From Streptomyces sp. NBC_00775 (GTDB taxonomy: Bacteria; Actinomycetota; Actinomycetes; Streptomycetales; Streptomycetaceae), in contig NZ_CP108938.1 of the NCBI RefSeq assembly GCF_036347135.1, positions 10,664,001 to 10,728,000 on the forward strand: a DNA stretch of 64,000 nt. The letters are read 5' to 3'. How positions within the stretch are numbered: the first letter of the stretch is position 1; each line of letters starts with the position of its first letter. The notes below the pieces were generated by a model, which saw only the letters and a program-made list of their open reading frames with translations, was not told where the DNA came from and ran no database searches. Both the position numbers and the translations under genes were made by a program. Of this stretch, positions 8,970 to 17,472 are shown one piece after another.

Positions 8970-9656
8970 GATGCGTTCCCGGGCCAGCAGCGGGGCGAAA
9001 GCCCGCCAGAGCAGAAGCGCGGCGCCGGCACCGATCGACGCGCCGGCCACAGTGTCACTGAGCCAGTGAGCATGGAGCCACGTGCGGCTCCACATCATGG
9101 CCAGGATGAACGCGCCGCCGAACAGCCACCACGAGCGTCGGCGAGCGGCCGGAACGAGGACGGCGCCGACGACCACCACGAGCAGTGCGGCGTCGGCGGA
9201 ATGCCCGGACGGGAAGGAACCGTGGTCCACACGGACCAGGGGGTGCGCGGGCCGCGGCCGATCGACCAGGTGCTTGAGGACCTGGACGACGACCACATTC
9301 CCCAGCAGATACGCCGTGACCAGATAGGCCACCGACCACCATCGCCGCCGCCCGATGAGAAGCAGCAGCAGGGCAACGGGCAGCACGGCTCCGAGCGGTC
9401 CGCCGAACCAGTTGAGTACGTCCGCCAACGCCGCGTACACACCGCCGTGGGGTCCGCCCATCCAGGTGAGCCAGTGATGGTCGACCACCTGAATCTCCGA
9501 CCGCCCGGACCGGTCATGAAGGGCGAAACCGAGCCCGGCTGCGAGCGCTGAGCAGGCCATTCCCAACGGGAGCACGGCCGCGTTCGGTGCGGTGGGATCC
9601 GGGTGCGGGCTGTGGTGCGCAGGCGTGGTGTCTGCGACGGAAAGGGCGCGAGTCAT
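8865..9656 (-). CDS. PAP2-superfamily phosphatase, intact active site
   Basis: 263 residues from the ATG at 9656. Six hydrophobic segments and complete motifs: KHLVDRPRP, SFPSGH and SRTWLHAHWLSD, with both catalytic His present. Such enzymes hydrolyse lipid phosphates or undecaprenyl pyrophosphate at the membrane. Segments such as LLWRAFAPLLARE match the dead paralogue at 3754, so the two arose by duplication. The C-terminal 34 codons are antisense to the end of the LacI-type gene, implying that one 3' end was created by extension into the other. Confidence 0.85.
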   Translation of the reverse strand: MTRALSVADTTPAHHSPHPDPTAPNAAVLPLGMACSALAAGLGFALHDRSGRSEIQVVDHHWLTWMGGPHGGVYAALADVLNWFGGPLGAVLPVALLLLLIGRRRWWSVAYLVTAYLLGNVVVVQVLKHLVDRPRPAHPLVRVDHGSFPSGHSADAALLVVVVGAVLVPAARRRSWWLFGGAFILAMMWSRTWLHAHWLSDTVAGASIGAGAALLLWRAFAPLLARERISRGLPGDQDGVRRRHFGDVRSLEQRVDGVRDLSG

Positions 9657-9779
9657 GAGAGCCTCTCGCGGCCGCGGTGTACGGACCCGGCCGAAGTGGG
9701 GAATGAAACTGATGTCCACGGGATCGACGCGGGCCGTACACGCGCGGGCGCTCCCTGCGCCTGAGCGGGGGAGTCGAGA

Positions 9780-10739
9780 TCAGCGGGCAGCCTTCTCCGC
9801 GGTCGTCAGGTGCCGTACGAGGAAGTCGACGCTCTGCGCCACGATGGGCCCGACGTCCGCCGCTCCCAGGAAGATGTGATCCGCGTCCGCGACGGGCTGC
9901 AGTGTCACGTCCGCCCCGATCTGTTCGAGCGCCTCGGCGAGGGCCTCGCTCTGGCTGTACGGCACCAGTCCGTCGTTCGTCCCGTGGATCAGGAGGAACG
10001 GCGGAGGCGGAGAGCCGGCCGTCACATGGGTGACAGGGCTTGCGATCGCTGCCCGCGCCACCAGCTCTTCACCGGTGGCGCCGCCCAGCAACGCCGTGAA
10101 CGGGCTGGGGTAGTCGAGCCCGGGGACGGCCGGCAGGGTGTGCGACAGCAGGGAGATCAGCTCCGAGACGCCGTACCAGTCGACGACGGCACGGACTGAA
10201 CTGCTCTCTTCGATGGTGCCTTCACTGCCTTCCAGGTCAACGCCCTGGCGGTCGTTCGAGCCGACGAGCCCGGAGAGCGCGGCCAGATGCCCACCAGCGG
10301 ACTCGCCCCATACCGCTATGCGGTCCCCGTCGATTCCGAGCGTGTCGGCGAATCGGCGTACATAGCGGATGGCGGCCTTGACGTCGTGGAGCTGCGCCGG
10401 GAACGGGGCCTCCAGACTGTGCCGGTAGTCGATGGAGACCAGGGCGAGACCGGCCTGCAGCACGGAACCGTGCAGCAGCTCGACGGGGATGGTGGGCGGC
10501 GGGTAGCGCCGGTCGCCCTCCAGCCATCCACCACCGTGGATCCAGACCACGGCCGGTACCGGCTCCTCGCTCGTGGGCACGTGGACGTCGAGCAGGCGAG
10601 GGCGGTAGCCGGGACTGGTCGCATACGTGACGCCGTCGAAGTGGCGGACGCCCTCGGGATTGACCTGGGCGGGAGGCGGAGCCAGGAAGGGCGGCGGAGG
10701 CCACCCGAGGTCCAGCTCGGCGGGCAGTGATGGTGGCAT
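9780..10739 (-). CDS. Alpha/beta-hydrolase, HSL/BD-FAE-type esterase
   Basis: 319 residues from the ATG at 10739, preceded by AGAGAGG. The oxyanion motif HGGGW, nucleophile elbow GESAGG, Asp in HGTNDGLVPY and His in DADHIF make a complete hydrolase triad. No signal peptide. The family cleaves small carboxylic esters or N-formyl/aryl amides. It is divergent from the HATPase gene across a region with two LacI-type sites, so it appears to belong to the same regulon as the type B carboxylesterase. Confidence 0.88.
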   Translation of the reverse strand: MPPSLPAELDLGWPPPPFLAPPPAQVNPEGVRHFDGVTYATSPGYRPRLLDVHVPTSEEPVPAVVWIHGGGWLEGDRRYPPPTIPVELLHGSVLQAGLALVSIDYRHSLEAPFPAQLHDVKAAIRYVRRFADTLGIDGDRIAVWGESAGGHLAALSGLVGSNDRQGVDLEGSEGTIEESSSVRAVVDWYGVSELISLLSHTLPAVPGLDYPSPFTALLGGATGEELVARAAIASPVTHVTAGSPPPPFLLIHGTNDGLVPYSQSEALAEALEQIGADVTLQPVADADHIFLGAADVGPIVAQSVDFLVRHLTTAEKAAR

Positions 10740-10898
10740 GTGTGCCTCTCTTCCGGCGTCGCGGGCAAGCGGTGAGGTCTCGGCGGCCTGTCGCACCTGA
10801 GGTGTGGCGACAGCAGGCCCTTCTCAGGGGCACAGCTGGGCGTCGAACGGAAAGAATGTCCGAAATGTATTGCGCTCAGGGCCTCCGGGATGCACGAT

Positions 10899-10912
10899 GT
10901 TACACGTGTAAC
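10899..10912. promoter_or_regulatory. Perfect LacI-type operator (GTTACACGTGTAAC)
   Basis: Perfect 14-bp palindrome in the divergent region between the esterase (start 10739) and HATPase (start 11010) genes, identical to the copy at 6196. Confidence 0.75.
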
Positions 10913-10965
10913 ACGCCCGATGGCGACAGGTTGCACGCAAGGAATCGCCCGCACTACTGCGAGTG

Positions 10966-10979
10966 GTTACACGAGTGAC
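10966..10979. promoter_or_regulatory. Second LacI-type half-conserved operator (GTTACACGAGTGAC)
   Basis: Two mismatches from the perfect palindrome, 54 bases from the copy at 10899-10912 (centre to centre 67), close upstream of the HATPase start. Tandem sites suggest cooperative binding. Confidence 0.45.
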
Positions 10980-11009
10980 TTGACGTCATCCTCCCCTCGG
11001 GAGTCTGCA

Positions 11010-11489
11010 ATGCCCTCTCCTTCCGTCGCCCTCGTGCAGCCTTCGCGGCCTCCTCGCGCAGAGATGCGGCCCGCTGTCTGCGGGCTGCGCGGTCACGCCT
11101 TCCGCCAATGGGTCATGCGGCCGACTGTCGAGTGCGTTCCCGGGGTTCGGGCCCGGGTTCGCGCAGTACTCCGGCGCCAGGGGGTTTCGGTGGACGTGGA
11201 GGACGTGCTGCTCCTGACGGTCACGGAACTGGTGTCCAACGCGGTGCGCCATGCGGCCACGGACTGGCTGTGTGCGGCGATCACTTTCGGGCGCGAGTGG
11301 ATACAGCTGGACGTCAGTGACGGCGATCCGTCGCTGCCGGGAGTCGGTCCAGGGGCCGACGTCGAGGCGGAGGGGGGTCGGGGCCTGTTCATCGTCGACC
11401 TCCTGGTCGCGGAGGCGCGCGGCGTGCTCAACGCCTTCCCGTGCGGTGCGGGGAAGGTCGTCCGGGTTCGGATTCCGGCGGTCCGCTGA
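11010..11489 (+). CDS. HATPase_c anti-sigma/regulatory ATP-binding protein
   Basis: 159 residues from the ATG at 11010, preceded by GGGAG. It has the N-box TELVSNAVRHA and the G-box EGGRGLFIVDLL of the GHKL ATPase fold, as in the RsbW/SpoIIAB-like single-domain proteins abundant in Streptomyces. Such proteins bind sigma or anti-anti-sigma factors; no partner is adjacent. Its promoter region has two LacI-type sites, an uncommon regulator for this class. Confidence 0.8.
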   Translation: MPSPSVALVQPSRPPRAEMRPAVCGLRGHAFRQWVMRPTVECVPGVRARVRAVLRRQGVSVDVEDVLLLTVTELVSNAVRHAATDWLCAAITFGREWIQLDVSDGDPSLPGVGPGADVEAEGGRGLFIVDLLVAEARGVLNAFPCGAGKVVRVRIPAVR

Positions 11490-11618
11490 ACACCTGCGGC
11501 CCTCTCGCTGCGGGGCGTGAAGTTTCTTGACGCGGTGGTCTGTGCCGCTTCTTGCCTGTCCTGCAAGGGAGTTGGGGCGACGGCTGTGTGTGTATGACGC
11601 CGCGTCATCCAAGAGGTC

Positions 11619-11658
11619 TATATCGAAATATTGACTGCCGTTAGAAAGACGGCATACT
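11619..11658 (+). promoter_or_regulatory. Promoter/operator of the aromatic CoA ligase gene
   Basis: TTGACT (11631-11636) and CATACT (11653-11658) are separated by 16 bases. The spacer holds CGTTAGAAAGACGG. The same arrangement, TTGAC-N3-CGTT-N6-ACGGCATAC, recurs at 13938-13965. The upstream TATATCGAAAT is repeated inverted at 21747-21757. The PaaX-type protein at 20587 is the natural candidate regulator (inference). Confidence 0.6.
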
Positions 11659-11698
11659 TGCGGCACTCTCCCTGCTGCCCCGAGACGAGGTGCACCCC

Positions 11699-13324
11699 AT
11701 GGAGCTCTCCCCGTCCGCACATGTGGACACGTTCTGCCGCGATCGCCTCCCGATCTTCGCCCTCTGGCCCCAACTCCACTTCGATCTACCGGAGTTGACG
11801 TACCCCGAGCGACTCAACTGCGCCGGCCGGCTGCTCGACGACGCCGTCGAGCGCTGGGGCGCCGACCGGCCGTGTCTGCTGACGCCCACCGAGCGCTGGA
11901 CCTACGGCGACCTACTGCGCCGGGCCAATCAGGTGGCCCGCGTTCTGACCGAGGATCTCGGGGTGCGGCCCGGCAACCGCGTCCTGCTGCGCGGCCCCAA
12001 CAATCCCTGGCTCGTCGCCGCGTGGTTCGGCGTCCTGAAGGCGGGATGCGTGGCCGTCACCACGATGCCGATGCTGCGCGCTGCGGAGCTGGCGCAGCTG
12101 CACGAGATCAGCCTCCCGGCCGTCGCCGTGTGCGACCACCGCTACCTGGAGGAGCTGCAGGCCGCCGACGCGCCGGGGCTGCAGGTCATCGCCTACGGCG
12201 GGAGTGCGGCGGACGACCTCGTCGCCCGCTGCGCGGCCAAGGACGCCACGTTCCGCACCGTCGACACGGCCGCGGACGACGTCGCGCTGATCGCCTTCAC
12301 GTCCGGAACCACCGGGCGGCCGAAAGCCACGCTGCACTTCCACCGCGACGTGCTGGCCAACGCAGACACGTTCTCCCGGCACATCGTGCGACCCCGACCC
12401 GACGACGTGTTCACGGGAACGCCGCCGCTCGCCTTCACCTTCGGTCTCGGCGGACTCGTCGTCTTCCCGCTGTACGTCGGTGCGGCCTCCCTGCTGCTGG
12501 AACAGGCGACGCCGGGCCAGCTGGCGGACCATGTCGCCGAGCACGGGGTCACGGTGCTGTTCACCGCACCCACCGCGTACCGGGCGATCATGGCGGCAGG
12601 CAAGGCGGACCGCCTGGCGAACCTCCGGCGCTGCGTGGCCGCCGGCGAGGCACTGCCGGCGCAGGTCTGGGAGGACTTCCACGCCGCCACCGGACTGCGC
12701 ATCATCGACGGAATCGGCGCCACGGAGATGCTCCACGTGTTCATCTCCGCCGCCGACGACGACATACGCCCCGGCTCCACTGGCAGGCCCGTCCCCGGAT
12801 ACCGGGCCAGAGTCGTCGACGAGACCGGCGAACCCGTCCCCGACGGCGAGCCCGGACTGCTCGCCGTGACCGGCCCCACCGGGTGCCGGTACCTGGATGA
12901 CCCCCGTCAGACGACTTACGTCAAGAACGGCTGGAACATCACCGGCGACACCTACATCAGGGACGCGGAAGGCTACTTCTGGTACGTGGCCCGCAGCGAC
13001 GACATGATCGTTTCCTCCGGCTACAACATCGCGGGCCCCGAGGTCGAGAAGGCTCTGGTCACTCATCCCTACGTCGAGGACTGCGGCGTCGTGGGAGCTC
13101 CGGACGACCGTCGCGGGATGATCGTGAAGGCGTATGTCGTGCTCAAGCCGGAAGTCTCCGGCGACGAGGTCACCGCGAAGGAACTTCAGGACCACGTCAA
13201 GCAGGCCATCGCGCCGTACAAGTACCCCCGCGCCATCGAGTTCGTCGCCGACCTGCCGCGCACGATCAACGGCAAGCTGCAGCGCGCCGAGCTGCGCAAA
13301 CACGCCCTGGGCGCAGCCAGTTGA
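11699..13324 (+). CDS. Aromatic acid-CoA ligase (benzoate/salicylate/2-aminobenzoate type)
   Basis: 541 residues from the ATG at 11699, 8 bases after ACGAGG. Adenylate-forming enzyme with P-loop FTSGTTGRPKAT, the A5-like GIGATEML, the hinge YVARSDDMIVSSGYNIAG and C-terminal catalytic Lys in INGKLQ. It activates an aryl carboxylate with ATP and CoA. The downstream monooxygenase/OYE fusion and gentisate dioxygenase fit salicylate or 2-aminobenzoate as substrate, as in the CoA-dependent salicylate route described for Streptomyces sp. WA46. Substrate choice is inferred from context. Confidence 0.88.
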   Translation: MELSPSAHVDTFCRDRLPIFALWPQLHFDLPELTYPERLNCAGRLLDDAVERWGADRPCLLTPTERWTYGDLLRRANQVARVLTEDLGVRPGNRVLLRGPNNPWLVAAWFGVLKAGCVAVTTMPMLRAAELAQLHEISLPAVAVCDHRYLEELQAADAPGLQVIAYGGSAADDLVARCAAKDATFRTVDTAADDVALIAFTSGTTGRPKATLHFHRDVLANADTFSRHIVRPRPDDVFTGTPPLAFTFGLGGLVVFPLYVGAASLLLEQATPGQLADHVAEHGVTVLFTAPTAYRAIMAAGKADRLANLRRCVAAGEALPAQVWEDFHAATGLRIIDGIGATEMLHVFISAADDDIRPGSTGRPVPGYRARVVDETGEPVPDGEPGLLAVTGPTGCRYLDDPRQTTYVKNGWNITGDTYIRDAEGYFWYVARSDDMIVSSGYNIAGPEVEKALVTHPYVEDCGVVGAPDDRRGMIVKAYVVLKPEVSGDEVTAKELQDHVKQAIAPYKYPRAIEFVADLPRTINGKLQRAELRKHALGAAS

Positions 13325-13418
13325 GACAGGCATCCCGCACGGCGTCGACTCTCCCGTGGACGGCACGGCCGTCCTTCCCCCACGCCGGCACGGCCGGCTC
13401 GTTGTGAAAGGCACTCGC

Positions 13419-13913
13419 ATGGACAGGTCCAGGCCACGGCCGAAAGCGCTTCGTGACGAAGGCTGTTCCGCCGGATCCCTCGAAGCGCGCGAACCCCAGC
13501 TGCCCAGCGTTGTCATCGAGCGACGCGTCGAGTGGCCGGACACCGACGCGGCAGGGCACTACCACCACTCGACGGTCGTGCGCTGGGTGGAGGCGGCCGA
13601 GGCCGTACTGCTGAGCCGGCTGGGTCTTGCCCACCTCTTCGGGAGCACACCGAGGGTGCACTTCGAGGCCGACTACCGCGCCCGGCTGTGGTTCGGCCAG
13701 CTCGTCCGTACGGAGCTGAGTGTCACGAAGGTGGGCACGGCCTCCCTGCACTACGCCTTCACCGTCCGGGCGGAGGGCGGCGAAGTGGCGGCCACCGGGC
13801 GCATGTCGATCGCGCACTCGGCCGCCCGGGCGTCCGGCGCCACCCCCTGGCCCGACGACGTGCGCGAGGTGCTGACCAAGGCGGGACCCCAAGCGCCGGA
13901 ACGCCTCCTCTGA
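13419..13913 (+). CDS. Acyl-CoA thioesterase, hotdog fold (4HBT type)
   Basis: 164 residues from the ATG at 13419. The hotdog signature ERRVEWPDTDAAGHYHH corresponds to the DxDxxGHxN region of 4-hydroxybenzoyl-CoA thioesterases, followed by a helix containing VRWVEAAE. In this operon it would release the ring-hydroxylated acid, probably gentisate, from its CoA thioester after the monooxygenase step. Same direction as the ligase with a 94-base gap. Confidence 0.8.
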   Translation: MDRSRPRPKALRDEGCSAGSLEAREPQLPSVVIERRVEWPDTDAAGHYHHSTVVRWVEAAEAVLLSRLGLAHLFGSTPRVHFEADYRARLWFGQLVRTELSVTKVGTASLHYAFTVRAEGGEVAATGRMSIAHSAARASGATPWPDDVREVLTKAGPQAPERLL

Positions 13914-13937
13914 GGACTCCGCATGTATATAGCTTTC

Positions 13938-13965
13938 TTGACGATCGTTGAATTCACGGCATACC
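13938..13965 (+). promoter_or_regulatory. Second operon promoter/operator, near-identical to the one at 11631
   Basis: TTGACG (13938-13943) and CATACC (13960-13965), spacer 16, with CGTTGAATTCACGG inside the spacer. Position by position it matches the ligase promoter in all of TTGAC, CGTT and ACGGCATAC. It drives the monooxygenase gene at 13994 with a leader of about 20 bases. Confidence 0.6.
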
Positions 13966-13993
13966 TTGCTCGTGGAACCGTAAGGAGGACGCC

Positions 13994-16393
13994 GTGCGCG
14001 TAGCAGTCATCGGGGGAGGGCCGGGAGGGCTGTACTTCGCAGCTCTGGCCAAGCAGCTCTCCCCGCACTGGGAGGTCACCGTCTGGGAACGCAACGCGGC
14101 CGACGACACGTTCGGGTTCGGTGTCGTGTTCTCCGACGAGACCCTCGACGGCATCGCGCAGGCCGATCCCGAGATCTTCGCGGCGATGTCGGCCGAGTTC
14201 GCCCGCTGGAGCGACATCGACATCCGCTACAAGGGACAGGTCCTCACCTCGGGAGGACACGGCTTCGCGGCGCTCGGGCGCAAGAGGCTGCTGACCATCC
14301 TTCAGGAGCGGTGTTCGGCCCTGAAGGTGGACGTGCGCTATCGCACCCAGGCGCCGCCGGTGGCCGCACTCGCGGCCGAGTACGACCTGGTGGTCGCCAG
14401 TGACGGGGTCCGGTCGACGGCCCGCGCCACCTACGCCGGCACCTTCCGGCCGGACCTCGACGAACGGCACTGCCGCTACATGTGGCTTGCCACGGACAAG
14501 GTCTTCGAGGCGTTCACGTTCATCGTCGAGGAGCGGGACTTCGGCACCGTGCAGGTCCACGCCTACCCCTTCGACGCCACCCGCAGCACGTTCATCGTGG
14601 AGATCGACGAGGACTCCTGGCGGCGCGCGGGCTTCGCCGAGTTCGCGGCCCGCGACCACCCGCCGGGAACCAGTGACGAGGACAGCATCCGGCTGTGCCA
14701 GGAGATCCTCGCCGACCATCTCGACGGACACCGCCTGATACCGAACAACTCCAAGTGGATCCGCTTCACCACGGTCCGCAACGAGACCTGGCGGCACGGC
14801 AATGTCGTCCTGCTCGGCGACGCCGCCCACACCGCGCACTTCTCCATCGGCTCCGGCACCAAGCTGGCGATGGAGGACGCGCTCGCGCTCGCGGCCTGCC
14901 TCCACGAGCAGCCCGATCCGGCAACGGCACTGGTCGCGTACGAGGCCGAGCGCAAGCCGGTGGTCGAGTCCACCCAGCGCGCCGCCCAGGCCAGCCTGGA
15001 ATGGTTCGAGAACGTGGGTCGCTACAGCGGTCAGGAGCCGCACCAGTTCGCCTTCAATCTTCTGACCCGCAGCCGGCGCGTCACCCACGACAACCTGCGC
15101 GTGCGGGACAAGGAGTTCACGGACGCGGTCGAGGCACGCAACGCATCCACGCAGGCCCCGATCACCGCCGTCACAGGCGCCGCTGCCGCCGTGCCGCCCA
15201 TGTTCCGGCCGTTCCCACTGGGCGGCCTGCACCTGCGCAACCGTGTCGTGGTGCCCCCGACCGCCCTGTACTCGGCACATGACGGTCTGCCCGGGGACTT
15301 CGAACTCGTTCACCTGAGCACCCAGTCCCTCGGCGGCGCCGGGCTCGTCCTCGCGGGCATGACGGCCGTGAACCCGGACGGCCGCGCCACACTCGGCTGC
15401 CCCGGTCTCTACACCGACGAACAGGAGGAGGCCTGGCGGAAGATCACCGAATTCGTCCACCGTCAGGCGGGCGCCCGTCTGGGCATCCAGCTCACCCACG
15501 CCGGCCGACGGGCGGCGACCGGTGTGCCCCGCGCCGACGGCCGGAGCACCTCACTCGGTGACCGCGGATGGCCGCTCATCGCTGCCTCGGCCATTCCCTG
15601 GGACACCGACAGCAGCACGCCCCGGGAGGCCACGCGCCAGGACATGGACGACATCATCCGGGACTTCGTCGCCGCCGCGCGCCGCGCCGACCGAGCCGGA
15701 TTCGACGTCCTGGAGCTGCAGTTCGGACACGGACACCTGATGTCCGGCTTCCTGTCACCGCTGACGAACACCCGCACCGACGCCTACGGGGGCAGCCTCA
15801 CCAACCGGCTGCGCTTCCCCCTGCAGGTTCTGGAAGGTGTGCGCGAGGTATGGCCGGCGGGCAAGGCTCTGATCGTCCGCATCTCGGCGACGGACTGGGC
15901 CGAGGGCGGCACCACGGAGGCCGAGGCGGTCGAGATCGCCCGCCGCCTGGCGGCCGCCGGCGCCGACGCCCTCGACGTCTCCACCGGCGAGGTCGTCGCC
16001 CATGAACAGCCCCGCTACGGCCGCAGTTACCAGACCCCGTACGCGGACCTCATCCGCAACGCCACTGGGATTCCCGCCATCGCCGTGGGAGCCATCTCCA
16101 CCTACGACGACGTGAACTCCATCATCCTGGCCGGTCGTGCCGATCTCTGTGCCGTCGGACGGGCACAGCTCCACGATCCGCTCTGGACGCTGCACGCCGC
16201 CGCGGCCCAGGGGTACGCAGGACCCGCAGCACCGTGGCCGGCGTCCTGGAAGGCGGGGAGCGGAAAGCCCCCGGGCGTGCGCACCGACCGCATCCCGCCC
16301 CGGCTGCAGCTGCTGCGGGAAGCCCCCGTGCCCGTGCACCAGCGCTGGCTGCCCCCTGCGCAGGCCACCGTCGCCGCGGCGACGGTCCGTTGA
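13994..16393 (+). CDS. FAD monooxygenase/Old Yellow Enzyme fusion (aryl-CoA 5-hydroxylase)
   Basis: 799 residues from a GTG with AAGGAGG just upstream. Residues 1-390 form a PHBH-like FAD monooxygenase (GGGPGG near residue 8, GDAAHTAHFSIGSG near 275). Residues 402-745 form an Old Yellow Enzyme TIM barrel (HAGRRAATG, FGHGHLMSGFLSP, AVGRAQLHDP). This is the architecture of 2-aminobenzoyl-CoA monooxygenase/reductase of Azoarcus evansii and, to my knowledge, of the salicylyl-CoA 5-hydroxylase of the WA46 pathway. With gentisate dioxygenase downstream, the likely reaction is 5-hydroxylation of salicylyl-CoA to gentisyl-CoA. A 2-aminobenzoyl-CoA substrate is the main alternative. Confidence 0.85.
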   Translation: MRVAVIGGGPGGLYFAALAKQLSPHWEVTVWERNAADDTFGFGVVFSDETLDGIAQADPEIFAAMSAEFARWSDIDIRYKGQVLTSGGHGFAALGRKRLLTILQERCSALKVDVRYRTQAPPVAALAAEYDLVVASDGVRSTARATYAGTFRPDLDERHCRYMWLATDKVFEAFTFIVEERDFGTVQVHAYPFDATRSTFIVEIDEDSWRRAGFAEFAARDHPPGTSDEDSIRLCQEILADHLDGHRLIPNNSKWIRFTTVRNETWRHGNVVLLGDAAHTAHFSIGSGTKLAMEDALALAACLHEQPDPATALVAYEAERKPVVESTQRAAQASLEWFENVGRYSGQEPHQFAFNLLTRSRRVTHDNLRVRDKEFTDAVEARNASTQAPITAVTGAAAAVPPMFRPFPLGGLHLRNRVVVPPTALYSAHDGLPGDFELVHLSTQSLGGAGLVLAGMTAVNPDGRATLGCPGLYTDEQEEAWRKITEFVHRQAGARLGIQLTHAGRRAATGVPRADGRSTSLGDRGWPLIAASAIPWDTDSSTPREATRQDMDDIIRDFVAAARRADRAGFDVLELQFGHGHLMSGFLSPLTNTRTDAYGGSLTNRLRFPLQVLEGVREVWPAGKALIVRISATDWAEGGTTEAEAVEIARRLAAAGADALDVSTGEVVAHEQPRYGRSYQTPYADLIRNATGIPAIAVGAISTYDDVNSIILAGRADLCAVGRAQLHDPLWTLHAAAAQGYAGPAAPWPASWKAGSGKPPGVRTDRIPPRLQLLREAPVPVHQRWLPPAQATVAAATVR

Positions 16394-16428
16394 CCCGCCC
16401 AGGACATCCCCGGTCCCAGGAGGAACCC

Positions 16429-17472
16429 GTGGACAATCTTCCCCGCTTCATCGCCGCCGCGGTCCAGGCCGCCCCGGTCTACCTGGACCCGGCCGCCACC
16501 GTCGACAAGGCGGTCGCGCTCATCGAGGAGGCCGCCGGCAACGGCGCCTCGCTCGTCGTCCTCCCCGAGGTGTTCGTCCCGGGCTACCCGTACTGGAACT
16601 GGACGATGAGCCCGGTCCAGGGCTCACCCTGGTTCGAACGCCTCTACCGCGCGTCCATCGACGTGCCCGGACCCCACGTGGACGCGCTGCGCGCGGCGGC
16701 CCGCCAGCACAACGTCGTCGTCGTGATCGGCGTCAACGAGCGCGGCCCGCACAGTCTGGGTGTCCTCTACAACACACTGCTCACCATCGGACCCGACGGG
16801 CAACTGCTCGGCGTCCACCGCAAGTTGGTGCCCACCTGGGCGGAGAAACTCACCTGGACCGGCGGCGACGGCAGCTCCCTGCGCGTCCACCACACCCCGA
16901 TCGGGCCCCTGGGCGTACTGGCCTGCGGCGAGAACACCAACACCCTCGCCCGCTTCGCGCTCCTGGCGCAGGGCGAACTGGTGCACGCCGCCAGTTACAT
17001 CGCGCTGCCGGTTGCCCCCGAGGACTACGACATGGCGGACGCCATCGCGGTGCGCACCGCCGCCCACAGCTTCGAGGGCAAGGTCTTCTCCGTCGTGGCC
17101 TGTTCGACGATCTCCCCGGAGATCGTCGACACCGTCGCCGGTGACGACGAGGAGATGCGGCGCATGCTCGCCCGCCCTCGCAGCGCGCTTTCGGGGATCT
17201 TCGGCCCCGACGGCAGACCCGTGACCGAACCCCTCGTCGACGACGAAGGGATCGTCTACGCGGAGATCGACCTGGCCAAGTGCATCCAGCCCAAGCAGAT
17301 GCACGACATCGTCGGCCACTACAACCGCTTCGACGTCTTCCAGCTCCACGTCGACAACACCCCCCGCAGCCCGGTGACTTTCACCGCGGATCCCGCGCGG
17401 CAGCCCGCGACGCACCACTGCGCCCCGCTGCCGACGGACGGCACCGACACCACGAAGGAGGATCACGCATGA
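16429..17472 (+). CDS. Nitrilase-superfamily carbon-nitrogen hydrolase
   Basis: 347 residues from a GTG 5 bases after CAGGAGGAA. The Glu-Lys-Cys triad is visible as LPEVF, HRKLVPT and LACGENTN; true nitrilases mostly have CWEN, and CGENTN occurs in a subgroup of nitrilases. The fold end is about residue 310, leaving a loose tail. It shares the stop/start ATGA overlap with the gentisate dioxygenase gene, so it belongs to the pathway. It could convert an aromatic nitrile into the acid used by the CoA ligase, or hydrolyse a C-N bond in an amino-substituted intermediate. Both roles are inference. Confidence 0.82.
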   Translation: MDNLPRFIAAAVQAAPVYLDPAATVDKAVALIEEAAGNGASLVVLPEVFVPGYPYWNWTMSPVQGSPWFERLYRASIDVPGPHVDALRAAARQHNVVVVIGVNERGPHSLGVLYNTLLTIGPDGQLLGVHRKLVPTWAEKLTWTGGDGSSLRVHHTPIGPLGVLACGENTNTLARFALLAQGELVHAASYIALPVAPEDYDMADAIAVRTAAHSFEGKVFSVVACSTISPEIVDTVAGDDEEMRRMLARPRSALSGIFGPDGRPVTEPLVDDEGIVYAEIDLAKCIQPKQMHDIVGHYNRFDVFQLHVDNTPRSPVTFTADPARQPATHHCAPLPTDGTDTTKEDHA

